Assembly (NCBI RefSeq): GCF_028993615.1
Contig: NZ_CP118632.1
Location: forward strand, 2,666,001-2,730,000
Direction of reading: 5' to 3'
DNA: 64,000 bases
Source: Herbaspirillum sp. WKF16
GTDB lineage: Bacteria > Pseudomonadota > Gammaproteobacteria > Burkholderiales > Burkholderiaceae_D
The notes below the pieces were generated by a model. That model had not been told where the DNA came from, searched no databases, and worked only from the letters and a program-made list of their open reading frames with translations. A program made the translations under genes and the position numbers. Of this stretch, positions 57,401 to 64,000 are shown in pieces; within the stretch, counting starts at the first letter, position 1; every line of letters begins with the position of its first letter.

Positions 57401-58170
57401 CCCACCACGCAGCCGGAATAGCGCGACATGGCCCAGCCGTGCAGGCCGAGGTCGAGGTATTCCTGCACGTTGCAGGGGTAGAGCATCGGGATCATCGATG
57501 CCGAGAAGATATGGTCGGACTGGTGCGGCAGCGTCGAGGAGTAGGCGCCATGGTCGTCGCCGGCCACCAGCAGCACGCCGCCGTGGGCGGAAGTGCCGGC
57601 ATGGTTCATGTGCTTGAGCACGTCGCCGCAGCGGTCCACGCCCGGGCCCTTGCCGTACCACATGGCGAACACGCCGTCGTATTCGGACGGACCGATCAGC
57701 TTGACCTGCTGCGTGCCCCAGACAGCCGTGGCGGCCATGTCTTCGTTCACGCCCGGCTGGAACCTGACGCGCTGCGCGGCCAGCTGCGGCTGCGCCTTCC
57801 ACAGCGCTTCGTCCAGCCCGCCCAGGGGCGAGCCGCGATAGCCGGAAATGAAGCCGGCCGTGTTGAGGCCGGCCCGGCGGTCGCGGATCTGCTGCAGCAT
57901 CGGCAGGCGCACCAGAGCCTGGATGCCGGAGAGGTAGATCGAGCCTTCGGTGGCGGTATATTTGTCGTCCAGGCTGACCGATGCCAGCGGGACCGGTTCC
58001 TGCGGGTTTGCAACGGCGGTATGCAAGCCGCCTGCTGCGGGGACGCCGGTGTTCCCTTGCGGGACCGGCGAGTGAGCGCTCACTTGGGTCGCAGCCAGAT
58101 CGGAATCGCGAACGCCTTCTACGGTTGGCGCCGTCGTTCCGACAGGCTCAGCTGCCGAACGGATTTCCAT
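54493..58170 (-). CDS. Indolepyruvate ferredoxin oxidoreductase (alpha-gamma fusion)
   Basis: A 1225-residue TPP- and Fe-S-dependent 2-oxoacid oxidoreductase that converts aryl pyruvates (from Trp, Phe, Tyr) to aryl-acetyl-CoA. Order: TPP pyrimidine domain (FISGYRGSPLGGLDEALWKA), TPP-binding domain (YFHSGYLAIRAAVAAKVNMT), a 4Fe-4S insert (NEAVCEGCGDCGVQSNC) and the C-terminal gamma domain (INGIGGTGVITIGALMGMAA). ATG at 58170 has GGAG upstream. The first ~65 residues are low-complexity and outside the family core, which begins at SLDDKYTATEGSIYLSGIQA. Same strand as the acyl-CoA genes, suggesting shared amino-acid catabolism. Confidence 0.92.
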   Translation of the reverse strand: MEIRSAAEPVGTTAPTVEGVRDSDLAATQVSAHSPVPQGNTGVPAAGGLHTAVANPQEPVPLASVSLDDKYTATEGSIYLSGIQALVRLPMLQQIRDRRAGLNTAGFISGYRGSPLGGLDEALWKAQPQLAAQRVRFQPGVNEDMAATAVWGTQQVKLIGPSEYDGVFAMWYGKGPGVDRCGDVLKHMNHAGTSAHGGVLLVAGDDHGAYSSTLPHQSDHIFSASMIPMLYPCNVQEYLDLGLHGWAMSRYSGCVVGFKALADTVESSASVDADPFRVQINTPADFVMPEGGLNARLSTDTLGVQARKQEALMQDYKIYAALAYARANKLNRVMIDSPKARLGIIASGKSYLDVLEALSELGIDEQFAAEIGLRLFKVSMPWPLEPEGVREFAQGLDEILVVEEKRQMVEYQLKEQLYNWRDDVRPRVIGKFDEKGEWVAPRGEWLLTSKADFSVAQIARVIAARIARFHTSDLIRARLAFLDAKDAVLSKAVSTPPRPAYYCSGCPHNTSTKVPEGSFALAGIGCHVMATAIYPEYNKLTTHMGGEGAPWIGQAPFSQVPHVFANLGDGTYFHSGYLAIRAAVAAKVNMTYKILYNDAVAMTGGQPVDGTVSVPMIAQQMAAEGILRIALVSEDIGRYADRSNLPAVATVHDRKDMDAVQRELRELPGVTVIIYDQTCAAEKRRRRKKGEFPDPNQRLFINEAVCEGCGDCGVQSNCTSILPLETEFGRKRAIDQSSCNKDYSCVKGFCPSFVTVTGGKLKKSRTGVAAKGEADEFGALPQPAIPSCDTPFNILINGIGGTGVITIGALMGMAAHLEGKGASVLDMTGMSQKNGSVTSHVRIAATREAIRAQRIATGEADLILGCDMLTAGSFDAISKMRPGRTRAVVNVHQQPPGQFAKNPDWQFPFEEVKALIVESVEQQADFIDATRLATALMGDSIATNLFMLGYAWQRGELPLSEASLLRAIEMNGVAVEANKTAFLWGRRAAVDLAKVERIAVPAQPVVLRMPESLDKLVKRRTAFLAEYQNAAYAAQFAEVVEAVRAAEAPLGGDKLSMAVARNLSKLMAYKDEYEVARLYTDGKFMQQLEQQFEGDFSLSFNLAPPIFASKDGDGHLVKARYGSWMFSAFKLLAKMKGLRGTALDLFGRAAERRMERRLIVEYREMVLGLLPKLDASNHALAIELAQLPEQVRGYGHVKDKAVQAMQARRAELLAQFGQPALDRAA

Positions 58171-58534
58171 TGCTTGTCTCCAAAATTTTGCTTCAGATAG
58201 CATCTGCCATTACCGCGCCGGGTACGGCGCATCACTGCCAGACACTTGGACCGTGGTAGCGGTCAACACAACAATCTCCGTCTTGAAAACTGCTGTGACT
58301 GAAGTCTATCCCCGCGCCGCGCCGGCAAGGAAATACCGATTGGGGATAGGGTCATAAGAAAAAACGATAGCCCATTGCCCCTCGCCTTCCTCGCATGGCC
58401 GCGTTCATCCCGGCGTCATCGATCCGGGGTATCCTTGCGCCAGGCCAATGTTCCCTTGCCGCACTGCCGGCGGCGGATCGTTTCCCTCACGCAACGGCGT
58501 GACATGGCTGCGTTCACAACTTCCCGATAGAACA
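58171..58534. other. Divergent intergenic region
   Basis: A 364-bp gap between the oxidoreductase and the diguanylate cyclase. It has a distant 8-bp inverted repeat CTATCCCC (58306-58313) / GGGGATAG (58342-58349) but no gene or terminator that I can support. Promoters for both genes must lie here. Confidence 0.4.
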
Positions 58535-59476
58535 ATGAGCGAACAGATCAAAGAGATGGAACCCGACAGCGCTGTCTACAAGACGCTGCTGGAATCGACC
58601 AAGGCGATTCCCTGGAAGATCGACTGGAGCACGATGAAGTTCACCTACATCGGCCCGCAGATCGAGGAGTTGCTGGGCTGGACGCCCGAGAGCTGGCAGA
58701 GCGCCGACGACTGGGCCATGCGCATCCATGCAGAGGACCGCGAGGCGGTGGTCAACTTCTGCATCTCGCAATCGAAGTCGGGCGTGGATCACGAGGCCGA
58801 CTATCGCGCGCTCACGCGCGACGGCGAGCACATCTGGATCCGCGACGTGGTGCATGTGGTGCGCAACCCGGACGGCAGCCCCAACGCGCTGATCGGCTTC
58901 ATGTTCGACATCACCGAGCGCAAGAAGACCGAGGCGCGCCTGATCGAGTTGCAGAAGGAGCTGGAGGCGCTGTCCTACCGCGACGGCCTCACCAATGTCG
59001 CCAACCGCCGCATGTTCGACTCGGCGCTGGAGGTTGAGTGGGCCAACGCGGTCAACAACCGCACCCCGCTCTCGCTGGTCATGCTCGACATCGACTACTT
59101 CAAGCAATACAACGACCAGTACGGCCATATCCGCGGCGACGAATGCCTCAAGCAGGTGGCGCAGGCGCTGAGCGGCGCGGCCACGCGCAGCCGCGATTTC
59201 TTCGCGCGCTACGGCGGCGAGGAGTTCGTGCTGGTCCTGCCGGAGGCCGACGCCAAGGCCGCGCTGCAGGTGGCGCAACGCTGCCGCAAGCTGGTGCTGG
59301 ACGCCGCCATCCCGCACGCGAAATCGCAGGTGGCCGAGGTGGTCACCATCAGCCTGGGCGTATCGACCATCATCCCCTCGACGCAGGACCATCGCATCGC
59401 CTTCCTGGAGCGCGTGGACGAAAGGCTCTACAAGGCCAAGCAGCTCGGCCGCAACTGTATCGCCGTGGACGAGTGA
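58535..59476 (+). CDS. PAS-GGDEF diguanylate cyclase
   Basis: A 313-residue c-di-GMP synthase. A PAS domain (about residues 15-130; FTYIGPQIEELLGWTPESW, PNALIGFMFDITERKKTEAR) is followed by a GGDEF domain with VMLDIDYFKQYNDQYGHIRG and the active-site ARYGGEEFVLVLPE. RSRD lies exactly five residues before GGEEF and is a product-inhibition I-site. Cytoplasmic: no membrane segment. ATG at 58535 is chosen; 58448 adds a leader without features. Confidence 0.93.
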   Translation: MSEQIKEMEPDSAVYKTLLESTKAIPWKIDWSTMKFTYIGPQIEELLGWTPESWQSADDWAMRIHAEDREAVVNFCISQSKSGVDHEADYRALTRDGEHIWIRDVVHVVRNPDGSPNALIGFMFDITERKKTEARLIELQKELEALSYRDGLTNVANRRMFDSALEVEWANAVNNRTPLSLVMLDIDYFKQYNDQYGHIRGDECLKQVAQALSGAATRSRDFFARYGGEEFVLVLPEADAKAALQVAQRCRKLVLDAAIPHAKSQVAEVVTISLGVSTIIPSTQDHRIAFLERVDERLYKAKQLGRNCIAVDE

Positions 59477-59557
59477 ACTGTATCTGTCTCGCATGAAAAC
59501 GGGCCGATAAGATAGCCGCATCATTCAGCCCTTCAGCTCATTTTCTACGAGACACAC

Positions 59558-60448
59558 ATGCCTGCCACCTACGCCTATCGCCTGCTCAACGTCTTCGCCG
59601 AATCGACCTTCGGCGGCAATCCGCTGTGCGTGTTCGAGGATGCGCGCGGCATCGACGACGCCACCATGCAGGCGCTGGCGCTGCAGTTCAACCTGTCGGA
59701 GACCACCTTCATCCTGCCCTCCGCGGCGGCCGATGCGCGCGTGCGCATCTTCACCACCGGCTACGAGATGCCCTTCGCCGGCCATCCCACGCTGGGCACC
59801 GCGCACGTGGTGCGCGAACTGCTGGGAACCGGCGACGCGCTGACGCTGGAGTTCAAGGCCGGCGTGGTGCCGGTGACGGCGGCCGGCGACGTGTGGACCT
59901 TCACCGCGCCCACCGATGGCGCGCCCAGGACCGCGCCCTCGCCCTTGCCTGCGGCCGAGGCGGCGGCGCTGGTCGGCCTCGCGGCCGACGACCTGGCGGG
60001 CGAACCGATGTGGGTGGACACCGGGGCCGACCAATTCCTGATCCCGCTCAAATCCGCCGACGCGGTGCGCCGCGCCCGGCCCGACAGCGGCTCGCTGGAG
60101 CGCTGGCCGGTCAGCAGCCTGGGCCGCAAGACGGCTTATGTGTTTGCTTTCGACGAGACCGAACCCGGCCATGTGCTGGCGCGTTATTTCTTCACCAAGC
60201 AAGGCGGTGGCGTGGCCGAGGATCCGGGCACCGGCTCGGCCTGCGCCAACCTCGGCGGCTGGCTCCTGGCCACCGGCCGCGCGCTGCCGGCGCGCCATGC
60301 GGTCGCCCAGGGCGCCGCGGTGGATCGCCCTTCGCTGCTGCACCTGGCGGTCTCCGCCGAGGGCGCCATCCAGGTCGGCGGACGGGTGATCGAGATCGGC
60401 CGCGGCACGGTCAGCATCGATCCGGTCGGCCGCACGCTGCTGGCCTGA
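59558..60448 (+). CDS. PhzF-family isomerase/epimerase-like protein
   Basis: A 296-residue PhzF-fold protein. Core motifs: LNVFAESTFGGNPLCVFEDA, the catalytic Glu in NLSETTFILP, GYEMPFAGHPTLGTAHVV and the second-half DPGTGSACANLGGWLLATGR. Members run from phenazine-pathway isomerases to unknown enzymes; no other phenazine genes are seen, so a housekeeping or detoxifying role is as likely. Convergent with the LysR gene 14 bp away. Confidence 0.93.
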   Translation: MPATYAYRLLNVFAESTFGGNPLCVFEDARGIDDATMQALALQFNLSETTFILPSAAADARVRIFTTGYEMPFAGHPTLGTAHVVRELLGTGDALTLEFKAGVVPVTAAGDVWTFTAPTDGAPRTAPSPLPAAEAAALVGLAADDLAGEPMWVDTGADQFLIPLKSADAVRRARPDSGSLERWPVSSLGRKTAYVFAFDETEPGHVLARYFFTKQGGGVAEDPGTGSACANLGGWLLATGRALPARHAVAQGAAVDRPSLLHLAVSAEGAIQVGGRVIEIGRGTVSIDPVGRTLLA

Positions 60449-60462
60449 ACTCCGTCAAACCA

Positions 60463-61386
60463 TCAAACCACCATGCCGCCTTCCCGCGTCAGCGGGAAGA
60501 TCAGCGCATGCAGCCACGCCATGAATTCGGCCAGCCGCGCCGGCACGTGGCGCCGGCTGGCGTAGAGCAGCGAAACCGGCATCGGCGCCGGCCGGTATTG
60601 CGGCAGCACCTCCACCAGGGCGCCCTGGTCCAGCAGGCGCCGCTTGTTGGCGCCCACCAGCGGCAGCTGGATCATGCCCAGCCCCGCCTGGCAGGCGGCG
60701 TCGTAGGTCTCGGTGCTGTTGACGGTGACGCGCCCGCCCATGGGCACCCAGTGCGTCTGCTTGCCGTCGAACCATTCCCAGCCGGGCGAACGCCCGCCCA
60801 GCACCTGCCGGTAGTGCACCAGCTTGTGGCCGGCCAGGTCCTCCAGCGTGCGCGGCACGCCGTAGCGCTCGAGATAGGCCGGGCTGGCGCAGTTGACCTG
60901 CACCAGGTGGCCGATGGGACGCGCCACCAGCGAGGAGTCGTCCAGCGCGCCGGTGCGCAGCACGCAGTCGAAACCTTCGCTGACCAGGTCGACGCGGCGG
61001 TCGCTGGCCGACAGCTCCACGTCCAGCTGCGGATGAAGCTCGAGGAAAGCCGGCAGCGCCGGCAGCACCACCTCGCGCGCCATGGCGCTGGACATGTCGA
61101 CCCGCAGCTTGCCGGTCAGCGCCTTGCCGCCGTGGCGGAACATGGCGCGCAGCGATTCGAAATCGTCCAGCAGCTCCTTGCTGCGCTGGTAGAAGCGCTC
61201 GCCGTCGCCGGTCATCTGCACCCGGCGCGTGGTGCGCTGGAGCAAACGCGTGCCCAGCATCTGCTCCAGCTGCTGCACCGCCAGCGAGACGGTCGCATTG
61301 GGCAGGCCGAGCTGGCGCGCGGCGCCGCTGAAGCTGGCCAGTTCGGCCACGCGCTGGAAGATCTGGAGGGTGTCCAGCTGGTTCAT
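60463..61386 (-). CDS. LysR-family transcriptional regulator
   Basis: A 307-residue regulator with HTH LQIFQRVAELASFSGAARQL, GLPNATVSLAVQQLEQML and the CrgA-like effector start KLRVDMSSAMAREVVLPALP. It is divergent from the SDR gene across 152 bp that holds a repeated TCTAATATT element, so it probably regulates that gene. Confidence 0.93.
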   Translation of the reverse strand: MNQLDTLQIFQRVAELASFSGAARQLGLPNATVSLAVQQLEQMLGTRLLQRTTRRVQMTGDGERFYQRSKELLDDFESLRAMFRHGGKALTGKLRVDMSSAMAREVVLPALPAFLELHPQLDVELSASDRRVDLVSEGFDCVLRTGALDDSSLVARPIGHLVQVNCASPAYLERYGVPRTLEDLAGHKLVHYRQVLGGRSPGWEWFDGKQTHWVPMGGRVTVNSTETYDAACQAGLGMIQLPLVGANKRRLLDQGALVEVLPQYRPAPMPVSLLYASRRHVPARLAEFMAWLHALIFPLTREGGMVV

Positions 61387-61403
61387 GACGGCTCCGATTA
61401 TTA

Positions 61404-61427
61404 TCTAATATTGAAAAGTCTAATATT
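61404..61427. promoter_or_regulatory. Direct repeat TCTAATATT x2, candidate LysR site
   Basis: TCTAATATT occurs at 61404-61412 and again at 61419-61427, in an AT-rich island just before the LysR start. Each copy contains the palindrome AATATT. The position fits an autoregulatory/activator site for the divergent LysR-SDR pair. Confidence 0.5.
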
Positions 61428-61538
61428 AAATCGATAATTTATTAAGCCATTTTCGATCAATATACTGGTCTCCGTAGTCAGGGAACGGCCTCCGAGCGGG
61501 GCCTTCCTCCACCATCGATCTTTCTACAGGAGCCAGAC

Positions 61539-62315
61539 ATGACCCAAGCCAACACCCCTCCCCCCCGCATCGCCCTGATCACCGGCGGCAGCCGCGGCCT
61601 CGGCAAGAGCGCCGCCCTGCACCTGGCGCGCGACGGCGTGGGCATCATCCTCACCTACGTCGGCAACCGCGCCGCGGCCGAGCAGACCGTGACCGAGATC
61701 GAAGCGGCCGGCGCCAAGGCGGTGGCCCTGCAGCTGGACCTGGCCAAGAGCCGCAGCTTCCCCGACTTCGCCGACGCCGTGCGCGAAACACTCAAGGCCA
61801 CCTGGAACACCGAGCGCTTCAGCTACCTGGTCAACAACGGCGGCATGGGCATGCACGCCAGCATCGCCGAGACCACCGAAGAGGTCTTCGACGAGCTGTG
61901 CAACGTGCACCTCAAGGGCACCTTCTTCCTGACCCAGGCGCTGCTGCCGCTGATCGCCGACGGCGGCCGCATCATCAACACCTCCAGCGGCCTGGCGCGC
62001 TTCTCGCTGCCGGGCTACGCGGCCTACGCCGCGATGAAGGGCGGCGTCGAGGTGATGACGCGCTACATGGCCAAGGAATTCGGCGCGCGCGGCATCGCCG
62101 TCAACACGGTGGCGCCGGGCGCGATCGAAACCGACTTCGGCGGCGGCCGCGTGCGCGACAACGCCGAGCTCAACGCCTTCGTCGCCGGCCAGACCGCCCT
62201 GGGCCGCGCCGGCCTGCCGGAAGACATCGGCGCCGCGGTGGTCTCGCTGCTGCGTCCGGACAACGGCTGGATCAATGCCCAGCGCATCGAGGTCTCGGGC
62301 GGCATGCTGATCTGA
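61539..62315 (+). CDS. Short-chain dehydrogenase/reductase (SDR)
   Basis: A 258-residue classical SDR using NADP or NAD. Cofactor motif TGGSRGLGKSAALHLARDG, structural NNGG (YLVNNGGMGMHAS), catalytic Ser in INTSSGLARF and Tyr-x-x-x-Lys in YAAYAAMKGGVEVM. The Arg/Ser after TGG leans toward NADP(H). Substrate unknown. The divergent LysR gene probably controls it. Confidence 0.95.
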   Translation: MTQANTPPPRIALITGGSRGLGKSAALHLARDGVGIILTYVGNRAAAEQTVTEIEAAGAKAVALQLDLAKSRSFPDFADAVRETLKATWNTERFSYLVNNGGMGMHASIAETTEEVFDELCNVHLKGTFFLTQALLPLIADGGRIINTSSGLARFSLPGYAAYAAMKGGVEVMTRYMAKEFGARGIAVNTVAPGAIETDFGGGRVRDNAELNAFVAGQTALGRAGLPEDIGAAVVSLLRPDNGWINAQRIEVSGGMLI

Positions 62316-62801
62316 CCCGCGCCGCCGTCCCGCCACCCCGCCTGCGCGCGGCGATCATCGCATCGCCGCGCGCAGCGCATCCCCCGTCGGACAGCTTTCA
62401 TCGCGCCGAGCCCTTCGCAACGCCCGTCAGGCGCTGTCGCGGCCCTGTCGCCTCGGCTTCGTTTCGCTTGCGCCACCCTTTTCCCACGCGCCGCGACCAC
62501 ATCGTGAACACCCCGCGCGCCAACGATTGCAAAGGTCTCTCCATTGTGTTGCGGATTGGATTGTGCTCGGGTAACATCGCTCGGCGTTGATCTAGAAATT
62601 CTTCGATAAATCAGCGAGTTCCGCGCAATTGGTATGTTGACCGAATGGTCATACCAATGCACAGATCGCCGAAGGCAACGCAGGAGAAATCGCAACCGCG
62701 CCAGTGCGGTTGCATGAGGATAGGCGCCGCTGAGACCGGGCCGGCCGCGCGCCGGCTCCGATCGTCCGGGCGTCCGAGGCGGAGTACGAATAGGGGGCGG
62801 T
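62316..62801. other. Intergenic region with a TGGT-CAT-ACCA palindrome
   Basis: A 486-bp gap. It holds the perfect palindrome TGGTCATACCA (62646-62656), and just before it TTGGTATGTTGACC, so the two form a larger imperfect inverted repeat. The TGGT-N3-ACCA pattern recalls GntR-family operators. No gene is seen; the latter part is the leader of the solute-binding gene. Confidence 0.4.
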
Positions 62802-63632
62802 ATTTTCAGTCAATTTTTCAGCAATCGCGCATGGCGCGCCTGCCTCGGCGCTGCTGCCGTTCTGACTGTCCTGTACGGACTTGCTTGCACCGCGTTCGCC
62901 GCCGGCCCGGATTGCTCGCGTCCCTACACCCTGGCCCTGCATGACCACGGCCTGCTGTATTCCGCCCCGACCGATACCGGTATCGACAAGGACTTCGCCG
63001 ACGAGCTGATTCGCCGCAGCGGCTGCAAGGTCAACGTCAGCCTGATGTCGCGCGCCCGCATCTGGCAACTGATCGAGTCCGGCGCGCTGGACTTCAGCCT
63101 GTCGGGCATCTCCAACCGCGAGCGCGAGCAGTTCGCCTCCTTCGCCTGGTACTTCAGCAACAAGTACTACCTGCTGGTGCGCAAGGATTCCGGCATCACG
63201 CGCCTGGAAGACTTCGCCCGCAACGAGCGCTTCCAGCTCGGCGTGATCCGCAGCTTCCGCTACAGCGATAACGCCAACCGCCTGGTAGACCGGCTGGCCT
63301 CATCCAACCGCGTCAGCCTGGCCGGCGGGCTGGAGCCGCTGTACGAGGCGCTGCTGCTCAACCGCATCCAGGGCATGATCATGGAACCCTTCGACTACCC
63401 CGCCGTGCAGGAAAAGCGCATCCGCGACGTCACCTCCATCATCAGCTTCAACGACCCTTCGGTGCCGCACGGCCTGATCATGTCCAAGAAGGCCCTGCCG
63501 CCGGCGGAGCAGGAAAAATGGCGCGCGCTGGTGGACGGCATGCTGGCCGACGGCACCGTGCGCAAGATCTTCGAGAAATACTTCAACCCGGAACTGGCGG
63601 CTTCGATGGTTGAATTCCAGGGCAAGCCGTGA
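62802..63632 (+). CDS. Periplasmic amino-acid-type solute-binding protein; start codon unclear
   Basis: A solute-binding-protein family 3 domain (YTLALHDHGLLYSAPTDTGI, DKDFADELIRRSGCKVNVSL, GVIRSFRYSDNANRLVDRLA). A good signal peptide (RACLGAAAVLTVLYGLACTA then FAAG) lies in frame upstream of the first ATG at 63045, but no ATG, GTG or TTG precedes it: the frame opens after a TAG at 62721. Best candidate is a rare ATT at 62802 with GGGGG four bases upstream, giving 276 residues; CTG at 62730 is an alternative. It overlaps the CHASE sensor gene (GTGA), so it may feed that sensor rather than a transporter. Confidence 0.7.
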   Translation: MFSQFFSNRAWRACLGAAAVLTVLYGLACTAFAAGPDCSRPYTLALHDHGLLYSAPTDTGIDKDFADELIRRSGCKVNVSLMSRARIWQLIESGALDFSLSGISNREREQFASFAWYFSNKYYLLVRKDSGITRLEDFARNERFQLGVIRSFRYSDNANRLVDRLASSNRVSLAGGLEPLYEALLLNRIQGMIMEPFDYPAVQEKRIRDVTSIISFNDPSVPHGLIMSKKALPPAEQEKWRALVDGMLADGTVRKIFEKYFNPELAASMVEFQGKP

Positions 63633-64000
63633 ACTGGATACGCCTGATACTGCTGCCGCTGCTGATCCTGTTCACCGGGTTCGGCGTCACCTGGGTGGCC
63701 TGGGACCACGAACGCCAGGCCTCGCACAAGGAACTGCATTCGCAGTTCGCCTCGGCCCTGCGCGAGACGGTCAGCCGCATCGAACAGCGCATGGCCTCCT
63801 ATGAGCAGATGCTGCACGGCGTGCAGGGACTGATCTCGGCCACCGGCGCGATCGACCGCAACGACTTCCACGACTACGTCAGCGCGCTCAACCTGGACGC
63901 CAACTTCTCCGGCATCCAGGCCATCAGCGTGGAGGAATGGACCCCGGCCGCGCGCCTGGACGCGCACATGGCGCGCATGCGCAAGCAGGGCGTGGACGAC
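63629..64000 (+). CDS. CHASE-domain membrane sensor protein, 5' part (3' end outside window)
   Basis: The first 124 codons run to the window edge. A GTG at 63629 overlaps the stop of the binding-protein gene by three bases. Residues about 3-22 form a transmembrane helix (WIRLILLPLLILFTGFGV), then a periplasmic CHASE domain begins (ETVSRIEQRMASYEQMLHGV, QGLISATGAIDRNDFHDYVS, ANFSGIQAISVEEW). CHASE domains sit on histidine kinases and c-di-GMP enzymes; the output domain is not visible here. Confidence 0.85.
   Translation, partial: MNWIRLILLPLLILFTGFGVTWVAWDHERQASHKELHSQFASALRETVSRIEQRMASYEQMLHGVQGLISATGAIDRNDFHDYVSALNLDANFSGIQAISVEEWTPAARLDAHMARMRKQGVDD

Noticed and set aside
59558..60448. Phenazine biosynthesis cluster
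   Set aside because: Only a PhzF-like gene is present; no other phz genes on either side.

Overview
The window is GC-rich (high GC at third codon positions), densely coded and looks like chromosome of a betaproteobacterium of the Oxalobacteraceae; the protein repertoire (monomeric NADP isocitrate dehydrogenase, NorR/flavohemoglobin, FNR, DctA, paired pirins, many LysR regulators) fits Herbaspirillum or a close relative. That placement rests on recognised protein families, not on a database search. No rRNA, tRNA, CRISPR array or intact insertion sequence was seen.

Layout. 1-4105: glycogen genes glgA-glgB (minus strand, glgB cut by the window edge), dodecin and a 60-residue unknown protein. 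4172-8014: a nitric-oxide module, with norR divergent from hmp, a hemerythrin-like gene and an unknown gene; the norR-hmp gap carries a sigma-54 promoter and three GT-N7-AC sites. 8039-13315: D-lactate dehydrogenase, a citrate/tricarballylate-type MFS transporter and monomeric icd. 13424-15112: a non-coding array of about six 275-bp tandem units made of REP-like palindromes.

15353-27092 is the most unusual region. It holds a secreted alpha/beta hydrolase, a two-partner-secretion transporter fused in one reading frame to a second outer-membrane porin, a hemagglutinin-type exoprotein with about 46 N-X-S/T sequons, an exported argininosuccinate-lyase-like protein whose conserved catalytic His is Asn, and an HMW1C-type cytoplasmic N-glycosyltransferase. 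Together these look like a glycosylated adhesin system related to Haemophilus HMW1ABC, with two extra exported proteins and a double-barrel transporter.

27155-36338: a NitT/TauT-type ABC importer, a TctD/TctE-like two-component system convergent on a dctA-like symporter, a LysR regulator, a small exported protein and a methyltransferase. 36553-44260: a small coiled-coil protein, a doxX-pirin-pirin set with a divergent LysR gene, a GlxA-type regulator with an MFS transporter, an isochorismatase and fnr. 44312-46984: a lipid phosphatase, diacylglycerol-kinase-like and metallophosphoesterase cluster. 47104-50696: a probable zinc-responsive unit (G3E GTPase, folE2, M14 deacylase) behind two matching palindromes. 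Its last gene runs into a 176-bp tandem array that repeats the gene's own 3' end. 51236-58170: two GNAT acetyltransferases, then enoyl-CoA hydratase, acyl-CoA dehydrogenase and an indolepyruvate ferredoxin oxidoreductase. 58535-64000: a PAS-GGDEF diguanylate cyclase, a PhzF-like protein, a LysR/SDR divergent pair, and a periplasmic solute-binding protein joined to a CHASE-domain sensor that runs off the window.
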